Shown in pieces: positions 1 to 11,265 of a stretch of DNA of 64,000 nt. The translations under genes were made by a program, and so were the position numbers. Numbering within the stretch: the first letter of the stretch is position 1; every line of letters starts with the position of its first letter. Source of the DNA: Diphasiastrum complanatum (taxonomy: Eukaryota > Streptophyta > Lycopodiopsida > Lycopodiales > Lycopodiaceae); NCBI GenBank assembly GCA_029204225.1, contig CM055101.1:39963961-40027960 (forward strand). Reading direction: 5' to 3'. Under the pieces are notes generated by a model that did not search any database, was not told where the DNA came from, and was given only the letters and a program-made list of their open reading frames with translations.

Positions 1-207
1 AAAGCAAGATTCAGATATAGTGTTCATTGTTTTGTACGTGGATGATTTGATTATTACAGGAAGTAATGAGAGCTTAATTGATGAAATCAAATCAGATCTT
101 TCCAATGCTTTTGACATGAGCGATCTAGGATTGATGCACTATTGTCTTGGCATTGAAGTATGGAAAAAGGAAGAAGTTGGCTTTCTTACACAAAGCAAAT
201 ATGCGCC
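1..207 (+). mobile_element. Ty1/copia reverse transcriptase fragment
   Basis: The reading frame is open from the window edge and contains the copia reverse transcriptase active-site block LYVDDLIITGS followed by DLGLMHYCLGIEV and GFLTQSKYA, all typical of copia RT. The similarity stops abruptly near position 207, where the expected continuation of the RT is replaced by unrelated sequence. The 5' part of the element lies outside the window. This is a 3'-truncated pol remnant. Confidence 0.85.
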
Positions 208-3200
208 AGAAAGGGTCTCATCTATGCGATGAAACTGATCGGATAAGGTTTCTTGAGTAGTCTCACTTGGGGTAGGTGAATGTGCCATAATGATAGTGGA
301 CGAAATAGACGAAAACTTGAGAGAGCGGACTCTTGTCGTCACCCCAAATTAGTCTATTAAAACCACTATTATCATTGGGCACCTAGACCTATGTGGACAC
401 ATTTTGTTTGATCATATCTTGCTAGTTTGACCAAAAAATTCAAGAAGAGGCTTGCCAATGTCATCTATTTGAGATCTAGTCATCATTTGGAGGTCATAGC
501 CACTTTATTTCATACAATTGGCTTGTATTTGAGTGATGTGTGGATTCTTGGAGTTTTTCACACGTGCCAAAGATAGCAGTGACCCAAACTTTGCCTATAC
601 TCCATCAATTGATAAGAGGTTGATCTAGTTTGAGAGAGATTGGTAGAGCTAGTGAGAATAGCATGCTTTTATATCAATATATATCAACACGACAATGCTA
701 TACCTAGCTCGAACCACAAGCCAATTTCGAGAGTTCACCTCATTTATTGATCAAATCGAAATGTCTGAAGATAGTTGTAGCCAACAAACATGCAATGTCA
801 CTGAAGAGGTTTTCATATTGGATCATGAAGCAACATACACGCGCTAAAGTTGAACTTGATTTCTTGTGCACTCTACAAAAATGCAAGCACATGCATTCCA
901 AAAGACACTTTTTCGTGTCAAAATCCAATTGATCATACAAGAAATCAAGTACTAGTTTTTAGATGAATGAACAAAAGCCACATTGTAGATCGAGCTCTTC
1001 CATTGAGGCATTGACATGTATCAATCTGTCGGCTTGCCACTTAGCCCGTGAAATACTTTGGCTTTTTTTTCTTTATATCGCTTTTAGATTGAATCTAGCA
1101 ACTACATTAGTGCCATTTGGTCTACATTGAGGAATAAGAACAATATCCAACCAATGTTTTTTGGCATCACAAAATAAGCATCAACATAATCCAACTGTTA
1201 ACAAGATAGTAAGAGCCTCAACTCATGCCAACTTGCTTGTGAGGACACCAAAGGCATCGACCAAAAATGTTGGGCTCATGTTGTGTCTTGGTGGTTGTGC
1301 CTTGTGCCCAAAGGCTGTTGTATAAGGGACTCCTTGTGTGGCATGCAAGTGTGTTATTGAAATACCATCAATCCATTTGTGCGCGTGTGTGTGTGTGTGT
1401 GTACATATACATGGGCTATGGGATTACAAAAAAATTACCATCGTTGGTTTTTACCTTTGATCAAAATAATCAACCCCACATGCTTTGACTGTACAAGCAT
1501 GTTATGTTGTTGATTTTTCTTGTCCCAATTATATAAATCTTTAATATGGCATGAACATTTTGGGCCTTCATCCTCTACCCTTATTGATCGACATTAATGC
1601 CCTTGCCTCACAAATGCACCACCTACATGGTGGTTCAATTATTGGGTATTTTTGCTCTAGATGTTGGTAGGTTAAGACGAGACTTGTTCTCATTTTCAAC
1701 CTCCTAGTGAAACCTAAGACACTTGAAAAATTCCCTCTCAACCTCCAAGATTTGATAACTTTATCTTTGTAAACTTCTAGTTGTATATATTTGTGTTTGT
1801 GTCAAGCCCCTCGTGCAATCAACTCACTTCTATACTTGCAATTTGTAAAGCATCAACTCACTACTATACTTACATTTTGTAAAAGGGGTAAATAATTTAC
1901 TAAGACTCCAAGAGACCCTTCATGTAAACACATATGACATATATGCTTGCTAATTCTAACAAGTGACTTGCAACAACTTTTGCTTTTTTTGTTTGCCCCA
2001 AACACAAGACCGTTTACATAATACAAACTAGAACATTGATGTTGCAAATGTAAACGATCTTTACAAAAGATAAGGAAACCACTAAAATTGTGCCTTTGCA
2101 AGTTGAGGCAAAAATTATTAACCAAAAAACCATGTGGTGTATACAAAACAGACCTGAAAATCACCCTAGCAAACAAGGGGCCACATAATCCTGATTTTTG
2201 TCTCCCAAGGGGTTTCAAAAGTTCTCATCTTGAGACCCTATGAGCTACCAACACATTGAGATCTTGCTATGTTTGCACAATCCTTTCTTCATTCTAGCCA
2301 ACTTTCAAGTAAATCATCTTCTAAGATTACTCGTATAAATATTTGTCTCAACTTTTATCAATGTTAACAATGACTTGTATGCATACTATATAATGCAACA
2401 ATTCCAAGAAATCATCTGTGACTTGGTACAAGATATTCTTGGGATTTTGAAATGTTATAAATTCAATCATCTAGCTTAAAAAATATGAAGAGACGTATAA
2501 ATACTACACATGATTGAAAACTCCAAAACAATTGTGACTCTAATACTTAAGCAAAGGTGTTCAAGCAACAACCAACAAACAAAATGTATTGTGGTTAATC
2601 CCAACTAAAGCTTCAATAAAATATTACACGATGGTCTAAAACACCAATGGCTACTAGAAAATGTTGATTTTTTTTGTTTTCAAGAATGATAGAAGAAAGA
2701 AATATAAGAAGACCAACCAAATCCCAATTAAACAAGGCGATTGAACATCATGATTGAATACCATGAGCAGCTATGTCACATGCATGGCATTCAAATCGTT
2801 AGATCTGACACTAACTTTTAGCAAATCATCACAATAGGTTACCACTAACGCAACAAAGCTAGAAATGGAAAAAGACAATCAACAGCGATCATCAAATTGC
2901 AAACAACTCTTGAAATTTTCAAGACTTTTAACAAACACCAATTATTTGAAATAGTTTTTGTGAAGGATCTAGGAGGGAGCTCAACCTACACCAAATCTTA
3001 CAATCTAATTCTATACCAAAATAACATTAAAACTAGGCCACGTGATACTTCTCCATAATTGCCATTAAAAACAAATACACATGTTTATTCATTGTTATTT
3101 TGAACCAAATACGACTTGTAGCTTTCAGCTTAGTTGAAAGATCTGAATTGCCACAATCACAAAAACAAATATAAGATGAATATTGCAACACAATCTTCAG

Positions 3201-3539
3201 CACACGACTGAGGATTTCAAATTTGCGATATAAGGTTCGAACAACAACAAAAAGTCGAAATTAATCATATTTCCAAAAAGCTGGTGATGGTTCAAAGATA
3301 ATGCCAGACCAATGTGGTCATAAGGATTATTTCCTCCTATAAAAACAGAAACCTCATAGAACAACTTGTAGATCAATATAAAAAAAAAGATCTGTTTCTA
3401 GATCAAGTAAAACTCTTCCATGGATAACTACACCGTGTTAAAGCTCAATAGCTATATTGCTTAAGAGCTTTTCCAAATTAAACTATTAATAATGTTCTAA
3501 AAAGGTCTAGTAGCAGGTCCAAACTCATCACCGATCATT
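208..3539. other. Unassigned AT-rich DNA
   Basis: I see no gene here. Open frames are short and lack recognisable motifs. There is a short GT repeat near 1381-1405. The last roughly 100 bases lie downstream of the TCTP stop codon and should include its 3' UTR on the minus strand; I see no perfect AATAAA signal there. Confidence 0.5.
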
Positions 3540-4656
3540 TCAACACTTGATTTCTTTCAGGGCATCCTTGAAATAGAGAAAAGTGGGATCAATTTTGCCA
3601 TCCTTGTAATATGCAAATACCAAAGCTCCATCTTCATTCATACTTTCTCCGACAAAGCTGCACAGACCAATCAAACACAAAACAAACCGAATAAATCCAA
3701 GCAATTAAGAACAAATTAAAAATCACAACCCATCCACAACAACAAACACTGAGGCTTCTAACTATAATAGAGTCCATCTTTAGCAAGCTTGGATGAAATA
3801 TCACAACCCATCAAGCAACCTTGATGAATCTGAATCCGAGTAATCCAAAGGCAAAAAAATGAAAATCAGTTAAGAATTCTTTCCCAATCATTTACAGTTC
3901 AAGTCCATAAACCAGGCTTCTAAACTGAAAAATGGTCCATCCTTCAGCATGCTGTATGACATATCAACCTGCCATGAAGCAAACTGGATGAATCTACGCA
4001 ATCCAAGCCAGAGGAAAAGAAACAAGCAGATATCCCTTCCCGAATAGTTATAGTTCAAATACAGAGTACCCATCAACAACAGCAAAAAGTAAGGATTCTA
4101 AACTAGAAATGACTCCATCTTTGAGCATAATTGACAAGATATCAGAAACGCGCTTGCTAGAAAGCATCTGCTACAGTAAAATCACATATAAATACGCTAA
4201 CTGAAAAAAATGGAAAATAAAGCATGTCTAGAGTAGCACTAAGGCCTGTCTTAGTCAGGTGACTTACTATTGAAGATCATTGACCTTTGAGAGCAGCCAC
4301 TTCACTGCTGCTTCCACGTTCTTCTTGAACTCATCCTGACGATCCGCAGGCAGCAAAGGGGTGAGAGTCTTGATGAAGCGCTTGATGTAGGCTACAAAGG
4401 TCTTCTTGTCAAAAGAAGGCTGCTCCTGCAGACGAAAGGTGTCCACTATGTCCACTACCTTCACAGCCTGATCATCCACACCCTCGTCATCCTCTGCGCC
4501 CTCTGCAGAGGGATTGGCCCCGATGTCCACATCCACGGACCCCTTCACCACCCACTTCCCTTCCACCTCCCACAAGATGCCGTTCTGGATCTCAGTGTAG
4601 GCGAATGAGTCTGACAGGAGCTCATCGCCTGTGATCAGATCCTGGTAGAGCAACAT
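3540..4656 (-). CDS. TCTP: Translationally controlled tumour protein (TCTP), two exons
   Basis: The gene encodes a complete 168-residue TCTP, the usual plant length. TCTP is a conserved cytosolic and nuclear protein linked to growth, translation and calcium binding. Exon 1 is 4268-4656 (start ATG at 4656) and encodes residues 1-129 plus two bases. Exon 2 is 3540-3657, ending with TGA at 3540-3542. The intron (3658-4267) begins GTAAGT and ends CAG; splicing creates a Tyr codon at residue 130, matching the aromatic residue normally found before FVGES. Visible family features are [14 protein letters not shown] at the start, signature 1 (IGANPSAEG, residues 45-53), [13 protein letters not shown] (73-85) and signature 2 ([20 protein letters not shown], 131-150), with a C-terminal KEIKC. 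No stop or frameshift disrupts it. The frame stays open upstream of 4656, but family similarity starts at MLLYQ. From memory, angiosperm TCTP genes have more introns, so a single intron is notable. Confidence 0.96.
3752..4175. repeat. Degenerate tandem repeat inside the TCTP intron
   Basis: Three diverged copies start at about 3752, 3914 and 4092, so the period is 162-178 bp; the third copy is partial. Each starts with a variant of AGGCTTCTAAACT followed by a variant of GTCCATCTTTAGCA. The first two also share GATGAATCT and TTTACAGTTCAA-like blocks. The copies fill most of the intron and look like an old local duplication. Confidence 0.7.
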
Positions 4657-4800
4657 GCTGGATGCGGCGATGGATCGCGCAGGCGCTAGGGTGGGAAGGA
4701 GCAAGGAGACGAGAGAGTGAAAAAGGAGGAAGGGCCCAACAAGGCCAGGCATAAAAAATTTGTATTTAAAAAAGGGCAGGGCAGGGCAGGGCAGTCGTAA
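4657..4800 (-). promoter_or_regulatory. Putative TCTP core promoter and pyrimidine-rich leader
   Basis: Reading upstream on the minus strand, the leader just before the ATG is strongly pyrimidine-rich, as in 5'-TOP-like leaders of translation-related mRNAs. A TGGGCC/GGCCCA (site II-like) motif lies near 4735 and a TATA-like TTTAAATACAAA near 4760-4771. Four copies of GGGCA (plus strand) lie at about 4776-4794, and an 11-G run sits at 4855-4865. The transcription start was not determined. Confidence 0.45.
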
Positions 4801-4890
4801 GTTATAAGGCCCTAAGGAAAGTTCCCGAACCAGGGCGGTAGAAGGCCTGAACTTGGGGGGGGGGGAAGGCTTTCTCTCACCTAATGCCAA

Positions 4891-6690
4891 GTGGAACTTT
4901 ATTTTTTTATATTTTGCTTTTGTTGTGAATTTTTCTGTTAGTGCTAGGTGTCATACGATCGTTGGCTATAAGCAATTATACTTTGGCAAAACATTTAGAC
5001 TCAATCATTGGATGTTCACATGATTCTCAAAAGGTTATACTTTGTGGGAGGCATAGGTGAATTTTGCTATTTTTTGTATTTTGTAAAATAATAAAAAGAT
5101 TGTAATTTGCTTGAAAATACAAAAGATTGATAAAGCTTGTGAAAAAATCTACGAGGTTGAGTTTAATCTTATAATAGCTTAAATTTTGTTTGTAATTGGT
5201 ATTTTTAGATAATGGTTCATTGATGGCAAATTGTACCCTTTTAAAATCACTTAAAAGACAAAATGTGTTAATTTTTTTAGGGCACATGGATAGAAAATTC
5301 AAGTGCCATAATACATGGCACAATTTCACTCTACCAAAATACAAATGCCTATTTCATTCTACAATTTGAATGTTATAAATGCATATGACTAGTCTGTAAT
5401 AAGCCATATATAATACATTATGCAATGAAAGCTACTGGGCACATTGTTGGAGTATAATCTTACTCCTCCTCACCTAAATTCATCATCTAAATACTCCTCA
5501 ATGTATTTTACTCACTCTCTACAACAGTCTGCAGAAATGCACTGTTAGTCGAAACAATCTACAAATTTTCACAGAGATTCGAAGCAGAGCAACGCATCGA
5601 CTCCGACACTCTAGTTCGAAGTCAAAAGCTATCAAGCAAAACCATCAATATCCAATCGACATGATCGATTGTGTACACAATTGTCACTATCAACTATCAA
5701 CAGTCATCACCTGTCCACTGTCGAACTATCGACACTATCGAATTGTTGAACTATAAACTGTCGATTGGTACCAATAAAAAAGGAGTCTTCCTCTGTCGGA
5801 TCTATTCCAGACTATGTCACCGTTCAAACATGCAATTATGTATAGTTTAAATTGTTTAGCCTTAAACTCTAGATCGTGCCTATACAGATTAGTTACCCAC
5901 GATCTCTATAAACTTGTATATATATAGTAAAACAAAATAAGACAATGATGCATAATTTAGAGTTCGAAACAACAACTCAATTGTATCAGATTATCTAATT
6001 CCTCAAAATCGAAAACCTCGAGAGAGTAAGAGTAATTCAAGAAGTAGAGATATTATTTCAACATGTAACAAGCATAGTAGGATCATGGCGCTAGCGCACA
6101 ATACTGTGAACCATTTTCAGGCACAACATTCACTCCATTGGTGATCTGATTGTTGTTATCACAATAGCTAATATACAGATTATCTATTTTCTTTATGTGC
6201 ATTAGTATTGTCGAATGCTCTCTTATTTGTTTCTCTTTGTGTTATTGATACTCGCTCCTCCGACTGAATAAACTATCTGATTCGAAGAGTGCATGGCAGT
6301 CATGGACACCTAATTGTTTCACTCTCTTCATGGCTTTCTAAGACACTGAAGAAACAAAACGTTTCTATTACCAAAGCTTTGCTAGCTTTCAGCCCTCAAT
6401 CTGACGAAAAGACACGAAGCAAAAATGTTCGCGAACATCATGAAAAGGCACAAAGCGAAAATGTTCGTGAACACCCTGACGAAGAGACACAAACGTGAAA
6501 AGTTTGTGAAAGAAAAATTTTCGTGATACAGCAGGAGCAATTCAGAGGACGAGAAAGTCAAACGGCTCGAAGCGACATGAAAATCTTCACGACACTTTTC
6601 GACCTTCACACTCCAAAGGATCAAGAAGATCATGCAAGTACCAAGAAGTACAAAAACCCCTAATCTGATATGATGACATCACCGGAAGAG
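4891..6690. other. Unassigned AT-rich DNA
   Basis: I see no gene. A TGTTGGAGTATAATC-like start near 5450 could be the edge of an old LTR, but I found no matching end or primer-binding site. Confidence 0.4.
6403..6515 (+). repeat. Short 36-39 bp tandem repeat with palindromic core
   Basis: About three units start at 6403, 6442 and 6478, each a variant of GACGAAAAGACACGAAGC followed by AATGTTCGTGAAC. The first unit holds the perfect 14-bp palindrome ATGTTCGCGAACAT at 6425-6438. Confidence 0.55.
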
Positions 6691-7197
6691 TGTTAGGATG
6701 TGCCTAACCCACCTCTCTTGTAATCCGTGATTAGTTATAGATTGTTTAGTCTATAGCTAAACTGGTGTGCTACTCTGAATGTATAAGATACATACAGTAG
6801 GAGATAGATACACACAAAAATACAGACTACAGAAAAGAAGTCCGCCTGCGAGTGAGACAAGTTTTTGTAAGTAGGATCCACAGAGATCCAAGAAGTCCAC
6901 TAGTAAGCTTACCTGTGGGAGAGCGCCGCTTCTCTCACGCCAACGCGCTATGTGGGTTTGTCATGCAGCGCACGAAAAGCAAGAGGATCAATAGATGATA
7001 CTATAGCTATTACGCACATATCACTCTTATTTTAGTCTGATCTTGAATGAATTATTGTCTGCCATCAGATCAACAGTGTTTGTCTACATTCTGGAGGATT
7101 GTAGGAATGATATAGCCGGCAGTGACCAGCAATCATATCTGAAATCCATCCGAATTGTTTTTTTTTTGTTCGCGATTAATTTGATTTCGCTACATCA
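6691..7197 (+). mobile_element. Possible solo LTR of a retrotransposon
   Basis: The segment begins TGTTAGGATGTGCC and ends near GCTACATCA. It is followed at 7201-7213 by TCAATATCAGAGC, a degraded form of the plant primer-binding site TGGTATCAGAGC. It holds a TATA-like GTATAAGATA block. No matching partner LTR or coding region was found, so this is a tentative solo LTR. Confidence 0.35.
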
Positions 7198-7711
7198 ATG
7201 TCAATATCAGAGCTTGTCATCTACTACTTTGAACAAGCTGTATTATAAGAACTCTTATAGAAATTTAATCACAATGTGTCATTTGCCACTAAAAGTGGTT
7301 CATATTTATAGTTAATGGTCTTGGGCCAAGCCCTAGATTAGTCAAGAGACTATAACAAAAGATGCACAACTTTGGTGCAATTCTAGACAAATTTGTAGAA
7401 GTTTAACCTTTTAGACTATTGATTTACTATTTCAATATTCTAAAGGTTGAGAATTAGAAACTATTTTCAACCTTTAGAATTTCTAAAAGCCGTTAAACTT
7501 TCTACATCATAATTCCTCATGGTCTTACAATACACATGCCATGGAATATGATTTACTTATAATAGGGTGACCTGCCCACACCCTAGCAAACAAAAAGTTG
7601 GCTTTCTACAAAATTACCAAGCTGGATTTACAACTGAATTTACAGAAGGAATTACACGTCTTTTGAAGCCAAATTTGGACTTGTTGCAGATTCAAAATCT
7701 GCCAACACTCA
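7198..7711. other. Unassigned DNA with one perfect hairpin
   Basis: There is no gene. A perfect 14-bp inverted repeat (ATTCTAAAGGTTGA at 7437-7450, complement at 7467-7480) encloses a 16-base loop. Confidence 0.5.
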
Positions 7712-10700
7712 CTAAATTAAATACATTACAAGTCCAATAATTATGGCGACAAAGATTGTAACCAGGATTGAACTATACTCATCAATATCAGCTGCACAAT
7801 CATCGGATAACTTGGACAGGTATTCTTTGATGTGTGCCATTGATATTTCCGGAATAGATATTGATTTTTCCACAGTAAAATCGTGTGCTTTAATTCTTTT
7901 TTTCGCCTTTGATTTCCATGCATGAACAATTGTATCTACATCCATATATTGTGGTTCGTCGTTGTTCGGAATCCATTCTTTCTCTAAGCAATTTTTGTAC
8001 AACTCCGAGTTGTCAACTTGTCTCTAGTTTCTATGTCGTTGATTAGATTTTGGTTCATACCATAATGCTTTAAACTCTGTGGCCAAGCCTTTTGAGTTTT
8101 TCTTCACTTCGACAACTTTTGCCACCCAAATAGGTATGGAACCCTCCACAACATTTTCATCTGGAGGCCGCATTGCAACGAACTTGTCCAACACAACTTC
8201 TCTATGTGGGATGAATTCAACCAGAGGTGCATCAGCTTTTCGCCCACAAAACCTCCGGGGTAATAACTCTACATCCATTTCGACCTCATTGATCGAAGTT
8301 GATACAGATGAATCGAAAGTGGTTGGCAAGGATTGTGGCCAAAAAGCCTCTTGGCTATACATTGATCCTGATAATATTTTTTCTTTGGAAAGATATTCGA
8401 CAAGTTTTGTGGTTTCCACCACACATGCATCATTGTGATCCTTGTATTCTGGAAACTTCTAGCTCATGAACCACAAATAATCAATAAAGGACATTATTCC
8501 TTTCATTTCATCTGGATCCAGATCCTTCGTGGATGCTAGAAAGATGGCTTCATCTTTTGAAGGTCCACGCTACAACAGTTTGAAAGGTTCACTCCATGCG
8601 TTGTCTCCACCATTAGAATAGTATTTCCATTGCATGGTTGGCTCACCATTCATCATTTGAAAACAAAAATAGTGACAATTGGTGTGTCCTTCTAAGCCTT
8701 CATTTCCTTGAGCAATACAAGGATCTATAAATTGTTTCTAGTCTACCATTCGTTGTAGTATCTCTACTTCAGTGCTTTCGATACGACCGCCACCTATCTT
8801 TTCACCAATTCGAGCTAGCATATTTGGCATTGTGTGAACTGATTTGGACTTCAAAGCCCTAGATATAACACTGAAAACTTGATCTATGTCTTCATGTGTG
8901 TGGCTACCCAAAAGAAATCCCATTTCTACCTTTTGGAAGATGTTATGTGCTACTAACATACAACAAAGACCAAAAATAAATTTGTTCTTGTTCCCCCTCC
9001 AACAAATGTCAGCTTGAATATGTAAGATTGGAGGTACTTAAGTTAGCACGTGATGCTTGTACCTTTCTTATTGCTCGCATTATTGATGTGGCAACTTGAT
9101 TGCTATCATGAGTATGCAAGATATCAATCCAACCATCACAGAGCAACTTGAATCCATGAACCAATACCCCATAAACATGTGTTTTCAAAAATCGATTCCC
9201 CTCTAATCTGGGAGGAGTCTTATTGAAACGGGATAATGTTGTTGTATTTTGATCCATTCCATCAATGATAAGACATAAAGACTGCTCAGGATGGGATCTT
9301 GACTCTTCTTTCCAATATGCATACAATTTTCTAGAATCAAAAACATGATTTAGATGACGACCTCCCAATGCAATATAGTGATCACACATCCTAGCGTCAG
9401 GAGTTGTCTATATGGCATTTTTAAGGTCATCACATGTTTTGCATTTGGACATTCTTTGTCTTGTTGGAGTCTTGACATGTCCAAACTCTTGTCTCCACAT
9501 CTTGTAGAGTGTGGATCTTGAAACTTCAGGAATACACGTATCTTTAAGATGTGTGTTTATAGTTTTGAAGACCTCACGTTGATGCATGCCAAGTGGGAGA
9601 TGATGTTCGCAAATAACAACGCCATCTTTTGATTTATGTTGAATATGTGGTTGAGGCAACGCATGCTTTTCCAAAATCCCACGCATTAGGCTAGCCCTTT
9701 TGAAGAGTGTCCACATTGCTTGAATGTGCCAGTGTTTCCATAAAACTTGTACACAATGGAATAACGTGCCTCATGAATTATTTACCAAAACATTCCATGG
9801 GAGATTTCCAACAGATTTTGATATGCTTTTATGCATACAACTTTACCATCCAATGTAGATTTGAAGCGCAATTTGGGTTCTTTCAAAATATCAAACATTG
9901 CGTTCAACATTTCTCGTCTATGAAAAAAAACTTTTGAACATCTGCAATAACCGATTATGCTTGTCAGCTCCTCGTTTTCTCCACACACCTAGTCGCAAGT
10001 CTTCACATTCTTTGTAGGTGATTTGTCGAATGCACAACTTACTACAACATAGTTGCATCAATGTTTCCCTTATATTTTCCGACGATAAAACATATTTTGT
10101 CTTTTTTGGTGCAACATAAGCAAGCACACGCTTTCTTTTGAAACTCTGAGGAGTTCCAAAGGATGTTGAACATACTTGAGGCTCTCTTTGTAGATCTTCA
10201 AAAACTTCATCTGCTTGTGACCATCTTGATCTTGTAGGATCGGTTGTCATATTAGCATCATGTAATATGTTGCTTGTGTAATCGTGTTCATCGAAATTGA
10301 ATTCCGAAAAATCTGAATTACGACGGGTGGATGCATTTGCACTTGCCAAAATTGACGAATTCGGTGTACGTTTTGTTTGAATGCCGATTTGAAAATGACG
10401 TCTTTTACTTTTGTTGTTATCAACAGCCTCTCCAGCATCCTCCACACTTGTAAGAATATCCGAGTTCTATGATGATGCATATGTATTACGAGTAACCACA
10501 TCCTCGACATCTATTAAGATATCTAAGTTATACACTAATCTTGACATATTACAACTATGAGAAATATCTTCGATTCTTGTCAAGATATTCGAGTTATAGT
10601 CACTTGTCAATGATCTTGTTGGATTACAGTCGGCGGATCTGTTTTCGACATCTTCTACACCACTTACATAATCTGAATTATATATTGATCTTGTTGATGT

Positions 10701-10847
10701 TTTTTGGATGCTACTTCTTTTTGAACCACCAGGCTGGCAGGCCAACATTTTTTTGATGTTGCTCTTTTTTGAACCATTAGAATAATATGTAAAGCACTCA
10801 CTTAATGGTTCAGTAAACGATACATGTTTTTTCTTTTTAGAGTGCAA
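7712..10847 (-). pseudogene. DUF7869-type transposase-like protein, disrupted
   Basis: About 1000 codons can be followed on the minus strand through two reading frames, with in-frame stops (for example at 10467 and around 9390-9400) and frameshifts near 9960, 9720 and 9000. The N-terminal part (10847-9918) is Ser/Asn/Asp-rich with internal repeats. The core has LIIDGMDQNTT (about 9260), THVYGVLVHGF, HTHDSNQVATSIMRAI (about 9100), GNKNKFIFGLC (about 8990) and FLLGSHTHEDIDQVFS (about 8900). From memory, this order matches DUF7869 proteins, an RNase H/DDE-like transposase family common in animals and non-flowering plants. The C-terminal part has IPIWVAKVVEV and ALWYEPK, resembling a small BAH/Tudor-like fold, and ends in a hydrophobic stretch (SSILVTIFVAIIIGLVMYLI). 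No introns or terminal inverted repeats were recognised. The family call rests on motif memory. Confidence 0.65.
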
Positions 10848-10857
10848 AGACAGTTTT

Positions 10858-11265
10858 TGTTAGATTTCTTATGCTCAAACTTAAAACAAATCGTTCAAGT
10901 AATGAGCATCCTGAAAAATCGAAGGCCGACAACATATTTTTAGGCCTTCACATTTTTTCCCTTTGAGATTTTCTATGCCTTAGAAGTCATTTTAAGACAC
11001 CTTCGTCTTTTTCGCTCCTTAGCGAAAAATGCGACACACTGGCCAAGAGGCCTGAATACCTTGGAAATCATTTTTTAGGCACCTTCGTCTTTTTTGTTCC
11101 TTAGCAAAAAATACGACACACTGGCCAAGTGGCCAGAATACCTTAGAAATCATTTTTAAGCACTTTCGTCTTTTTTGTTTTTCTCACATTTTTGGCTGAC
11201 CGACTTCGCCAACTTATTAGTAACCCTAAAAATAGCTAGACAAACAAATATTCCAAAGGCGGTTG
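10858..11265 (+). mobile_element. Copia LTR fragment (5' portion) with tandem units
   Basis: It starts TGTTAGATTTCTTATGCTCA and matches, in inverted orientation, the 5' half of the LTR at 61758-62556. It contains three units of about 81 bp starting at 10999, 11080 and 11161. Each carries a hairpin-like TTCGCTCCTTAGCGAA block and a TGGCCAAGTGGCCA block. The LTR similarity ends around GTTACCAAC (11263-11275), where integrase coding sequence begins directly. Confidence 0.8.

Noticed and set aside
1853-2218. 121-codon minus-strand open frame
   Set aside because: It has no recognisable motif, sits in AT-rich DNA and has no splice or promoter support.
4657-4890. N-terminal extension of the TCTP reading frame by 78 codons
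   Set aside because: Similarity to TCTP begins at MLLYQ. The extension translates the pyrimidine-rich leader and promoter.
5450-6285. Possible LTR beginning TGTTGGAGTATAATC
   Set aside because: No plausible LTR end, primer-binding site or partner LTR was found.
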